This document shows, piece by piece, positions 61,204 to 64,000 of a stretch of 64,000 nucleotides of DNA. Each line of letters starts with the position of its first letter. Positions within the stretch are counted from its first letter, which is position 1. Location: positions 62,001 to 126,000 of the forward strand of contig NZ_JANTPT010000003.1 of NCBI RefSeq assembly GCF_024753565.1, written 5' to 3'. The notes under the pieces were generated by a model, which made no database searches, was not told the origin of the DNA, and was given only the letters and a program-made list of their open reading frames with translations. A program made the position numbers and the translations under genes. The stretch comes from Mechercharimyces sp. CAU 1602. GTDB taxonomy: Bacteria; Bacillota; Bacilli; Thermoactinomycetales; JANTPT01.

Positions 61204-61674
61204 ATGTCGAGTATCTCAGACATCATTGAACGCCACCTCCTTGAAATAATGGGTGCGAGCAAGGAAGGAACCATCGAAATCAAACGAAGTGAGGTAGCTG
61301 AGTTGTTTCAATGCGTTCCCTCACAGATTAATTACGTGATTTCCACACGATTTACGGTAGAAAAGGGATACTTGGTAGAGAGCAAACGAGGTGGCGGTGG
61401 TTACATTCGCATTTGTAAAGCGAAAACTTCTTCTGATCAAGCCTTGTTTGATATTTTGATGCGCCACATCGGTCCCAGTTGTAATCAAGCAAAAGGGGTG
61501 GGTGTGATTGAGCGTATGGTGCAGGAGGGACTGATGAAGGAACGTGAAGCCCTCTTGATGAAGAATATGATATCCCGGCATGTGCTGGAGCTTCCGATTC
61601 CAGTACGAGACCAGATTCGTGCACGTATGCTGAGAGCGATGGTAGCTACCTTGTTTTCCGGGAAAGGAGAGTAA
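61204..61674 (+). CDS. ctsR: Transcriptional repressor CtsR
   Basis: 156 residues: winged-HTH (IKRSEVAELFQCVPSQINYV), the conserved glycine loop KRGGGGYIRI that senses heat, and the C-terminal dimerisation domain (HVLELPIPVRDQIRARML). It represses the clp regulon. ATG 61204 follows GGAGGG. First gene of ctsR-mcsA-mcsB-clpC, 4 bp before mcsA. Confidence 0.98.
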   Translation: MSSISDIIERHLLEIMGASKEGTIEIKRSEVAELFQCVPSQINYVISTRFTVEKGYLVESKRGGGGYIRICKAKTSSDQALFDILMRHIGPSCNQAKGVGVIERMVQEGLMKEREALLMKNMISRHVLELPIPVRDQIRARMLRAMVATLFSGKGE

Positions 61675-61678
61675 GATC

Positions 61679-62200
61679 ATGCAGTGTAAACAGTGCGGAA
61701 TGCGACCTGCTACCCTTCACTATACCAAGATTATCAATGGTGAAAAAACAGAGACACATCTGTGTGAAGTGTGTGCAGAAGAACGAGGGGAGCAGATTCC
61801 TGGGCTGGAATCAGGTTTTTCTATCCATAACTTAATGTCTGGTTTATTAAATTTAGATTTGGGTACGAGTGAGCAAGCAGGTGTCATCAAAAGTGAAACC
61901 ACTCTACGTTGCCCAACGTGTGGCTTAACGTATCGCCAGTTTAGTAAGATTGGTCGTTTTGGTTGTAGCCATTGTTACGAAACGTTTGGTGAGATGTTGC
62001 CATCTGTGTTCCGTCGCATACACGGTCATACCACTCATCGCGGAAAAGTACCAGAGCGCGCAGGAGGAAAGTTGAAAGTAAGGCGGCAGATGGAACAGTT
62101 GAAGCGAGAAATGGAAGAGGCGGTACGCGGTGAAGCTTTTGAAAAAGCTGCACAGATCAGGGATCAGATACGGACATTACAACAGCAACTAGATGAGTAG
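61679..62200 (+). CDS. mcsA: McsA, activator of the McsB arginine kinase
   Basis: 173 residues with four CxxC units (MQCKQCG, LCEVCAE, LRCPTCG, GCSHCYE) that bind zinc, and a C-terminal UVR helical hairpin (KREMEEAVRGEAFEKAAQIRD). It activates McsB and links it to CtsR. ATG 61679 begins 4 bp after the ctsR stop. Confidence 0.97.
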   Translation: MQCKQCGMRPATLHYTKIINGEKTETHLCEVCAEERGEQIPGLESGFSIHNLMSGLLNLDLGTSEQAGVIKSETTLRCPTCGLTYRQFSKIGRFGCSHCYETFGEMLPSVFRRIHGHTTHRGKVPERAGGKLKVRRQMEQLKREMEEAVRGEAFEKAAQIRDQIRTLQQQLDE

Positions 62201-62214
62201 AAGGAGGGAGTAGT

Positions 62215-63285
62215 ATGTCTTTTCAACGGTTTGTCGATGAAGCAGTAAGCGAATGGATGCGTGGAAAAGGGCCAAAATCCGATATCGTGATCTCCAGTCG
62301 CGTTCGAATTGCCCGTAACTTGCAAGATTATCCATTCCCTCTACTCGCAACTGGAGAACAAGCAGAAGAGGTACTCTCTCATATAGAGCAGACGATTAAG
62401 GAAGCGGAAGAGGATGCTCCTTTTGATCATCCGGAAGTGATTCGCATGGAACAACTAAGCGAGTTGGAGAAGAGGGTACTGGTTGAGAAACACCTTATCA
62501 GTCCTCACCTTGCGGAGGAGTCCTCACATGGTGGCGTTGTGTTGAGCGGGGATGAGTCGGTAAGCATGATGGTGAATGAAGAAGATCACTTACGTATTCA
62601 GTGCTTATTCCCAGGTTTTCAATTGGATCAAGCGTGGGAAATAGCTGATCGAATTGATAACTGGTTCGAAAAACGGGTTACGTACGCTTTTCATGAGAAG
62701 AGTGGATATTTGACGAGTTGTCCGACGAATGTGGGCACAGGTGTCCGTATTTCGGTGATGCTGCACTTACCAGCTCTAGCGTTAACGCAACAACTTCCTC
62801 GGTTATTGCAAGCAGCAAATCAGGTGGGGCTAGCGGTAAGGGGAATATATGGAGAGGGTAGCGAGGCGTTAGGAAATTTATATCAAGTATCTAACCAGGT
62901 TACTCTAGGGCATACCGAAGCAGAGATTATCGAGAAGCTACAAGGGGTCGTCAATCAGATGATCGAGCAGGAGCAACGGGCGCGCAAACGTTTGTTAGAA
63001 GCTCGCGCAATCCAGCTAGAGGATCGTGTCTATCGTTCCTATGGTTTGTTGCAGCATGCTAGAGTGATGGATTCGAAAGAGGCGATGCAGCGCTTATCTG
63101 ATATACGCCTTGGTATCGATCTCGGTTTAATCTCTCATTTGCAGGGAACAATAATGAATGAACTGATGGTAATGACGCAGCCAGGTTTTTTGCAACAACA
63201 CGCTGGGGAAGCACTCGATCCAGAGGAACGAGATGTGCGTCGCGCGATGATTATACGTGAACGTTTATCTATTGCGCAGGCGTAG
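62215..63285 (+). CDS. mcsB: Protein arginine kinase McsB
   Basis: 356 residues of the guanido-kinase family: VISSRVRIARNLQDYPFP, GDESVSMMVNEEDHLRIQ, the catalytic-loop region LTSCPTNVGTGVRISV and the C-terminal helices with RAxxxE. It phosphorylates arginines on CtsR and other proteins to mark them for ClpCP. ATG 62215 follows AAGGAGGGAG. Confidence 0.97.
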   Translation: MSFQRFVDEAVSEWMRGKGPKSDIVISSRVRIARNLQDYPFPLLATGEQAEEVLSHIEQTIKEAEEDAPFDHPEVIRMEQLSELEKRVLVEKHLISPHLAEESSHGGVVLSGDESVSMMVNEEDHLRIQCLFPGFQLDQAWEIADRIDNWFEKRVTYAFHEKSGYLTSCPTNVGTGVRISVMLHLPALALTQQLPRLLQAANQVGLAVRGIYGEGSEALGNLYQVSNQVTLGHTEAEIIEKLQGVVNQMIEQEQRARKRLLEARAIQLEDRVYRSYGLLQHARVMDSKEAMQRLSDIRLGIDLGLISHLQGTIMNELMVMTQPGFLQQHAGEALDPEERDVRRAMIIRERLSIAQA

Positions 63286-63343
63286 CGCGTGATCTTAAAG
63301 TGACAAAAGTAGTAGACAAATATAAATAGTGAGGTGTTACTCC

Positions 63344-64000
63344 ATGATGTTTGGTCGGTTTACCGAACGTGCACAAAAAGTATTGGCACTTGCACAAGAA
63401 GAAGCGGCGCGTCTGGGACATAGTAATATTGGCACCGAGCATATTCTATTAGGTTTAGTTCGTGAGGGAGAAGGAATTGCTGCAAAAGCGATTGTTAACT
63501 TAGGACTAGGCTTGGAGAAGATCCAGAATGAAGTGGAATCGCTCATCGGTCGAGGACAAGGTGAAACAAGTAGTATTGCGTATACTCCACGTGCGAAAAA
63601 AGTGATTGAATTGTCGATGGATGAAGCGCGTAAGTTGGGGCATACGTATGTCGGTACCGAGCATCTTCTGTTGGGATTAATACGAGAAGGTGAAGGGGTA
63701 GCTGCACGCGTATTGAACAACTTGGGTGTAAGTTTAAATAAGGCACGTCAACAAGTATTGCAGCTCTTAGGCAACAGCGAAGCGATGACAAGCAATCATC
63801 AAGCGGGGGCAAGTGCGAATACGCCAACATTGGATAGCTTGGCTCGAGATTTGACAGTTGTAGCAAAAGAGGGCAACTTGGATCCTGTAATCGGTCGCAG
63901 TAAAGAGATTGAGCGCGTGGTTCAAGTTCTCTCACGGCGGACAAAAAACAATCCGGTTCTCATCGGTGAGCCTGGGGTAGGGAAGACGGCGATCGCTGAA
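63344..64000 (+). CDS. clpC: ClpC ATPase, 5' part (runs off window)
   Basis: 219 codons: two N-terminal Clp repeats ([16 protein letters not shown] and [20 protein letters not shown]), linker, and the beginning of AAA domain 1 with [19 protein letters not shown] and Walker [13 protein letters not shown] at the very end. ClpC unfolds substrates for ClpP. ATG 63344 or 63347 follows GAGGTG. Confidence 0.97.
   Translation, partial: MMFGRFTERAQKVLALAQEEAARLGHSNIGTEHILLGLVREGEGIAAKAIVNLGLGLEKIQNEVESLIGRGQGETSSIAYTPRAKKVIELSMDEARKLGHTYVGTEHLLLGLIREGEGVAARVLNNLGVSLNKARQQVLQLLGNSEAMTSNHQAGASANTPTLDSLARDLTVVAKEGNLDPVIGRSKEIERVVQVLSRRTKNNPVLIGEPGVGKTAIAE

Overview
The window reads as the chromosome of a low-GC Gram-positive bacterium of the order Bacillales. 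It ends in the ctsR-mcsA-mcsB-clpC heat-shock operon with a textbook CtsR operator, has catabolite-responsive (cre) sites, HU, Gram-positive Shine-Dalgarno sequences, lipoprotein signal peptides and DnaA boxes of the Bacillus type. The pseudokinase-TPR proteins and gene style would suit Thermoactinomycetaceae, but that is a guess.

Layout. 1-2500: 3' end of thrS followed by two damaged IS3-family elements. 2500-7200: small accessory genes: a 35-residue holin-like toxin with a possible antisense RNA, HU, an excisionase-like fragment, a ParB-like three-gene operon, a frameshifted gene and an XRE-type regulator around a perfect palindrome. 7400-8215: a lipoprotein (DUF4309/YjgB-like) on the minus strand.

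8470-25105: a Tad-type (type IVc) pilus or secretion locus read from one good sigma-A promoter: prepilin peptidase, CpaB, TadZ, TadA ATPase, TadB, TadC, pilin, TadG-like and TadE-like pseudopilins, and an unusual pseudopilin fused to an M23 peptidoglycan endopeptidase. Inside and after it (14.9-37.5 kb) lies the most striking part of the window: repeated cassettes of four unrelated families, called here A (vWA lipoprotein with an EGPGKYAG motif, 4 copies), B (secreted protein with a hydrophobic glycine-rich core and cationic tail, 3 intact plus 2 broken), C (about 280 residues, no recognised family, 6 copies) and D (polytopic membrane protein, 2 intact plus 2 broken). Long near-identical direct repeats, truncated copies and IS remnants show recent duplication, deletion and recombination. 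The arrangement suggests a variable exported-effector or cell-surface module served by, or built into, the Tad apparatus; this is inference.

37.5-39.7 kb holds a SAM methyltransferase, a small secreted protein and a conserved hypothetical protein. 39.9-45.7 kb is a second paralogous group: two pseudokinase-TM-TPR proteins, a stand-alone pseudokinase domain and a Yip1-like membrane protein. 45.8-64 kb is ordinary core genome: UMF1-type transporter, amino-acid ABC transporter (whose binding protein seems to start at ATC), Yip1-like protein, MacAB-like efflux system, site-2 protease homologue, GNAT, ABC-2 exporter, small proteins, HAD phosphatase preceded by a DnaA-box cluster, MgtC-like protein and the CtsR operon.
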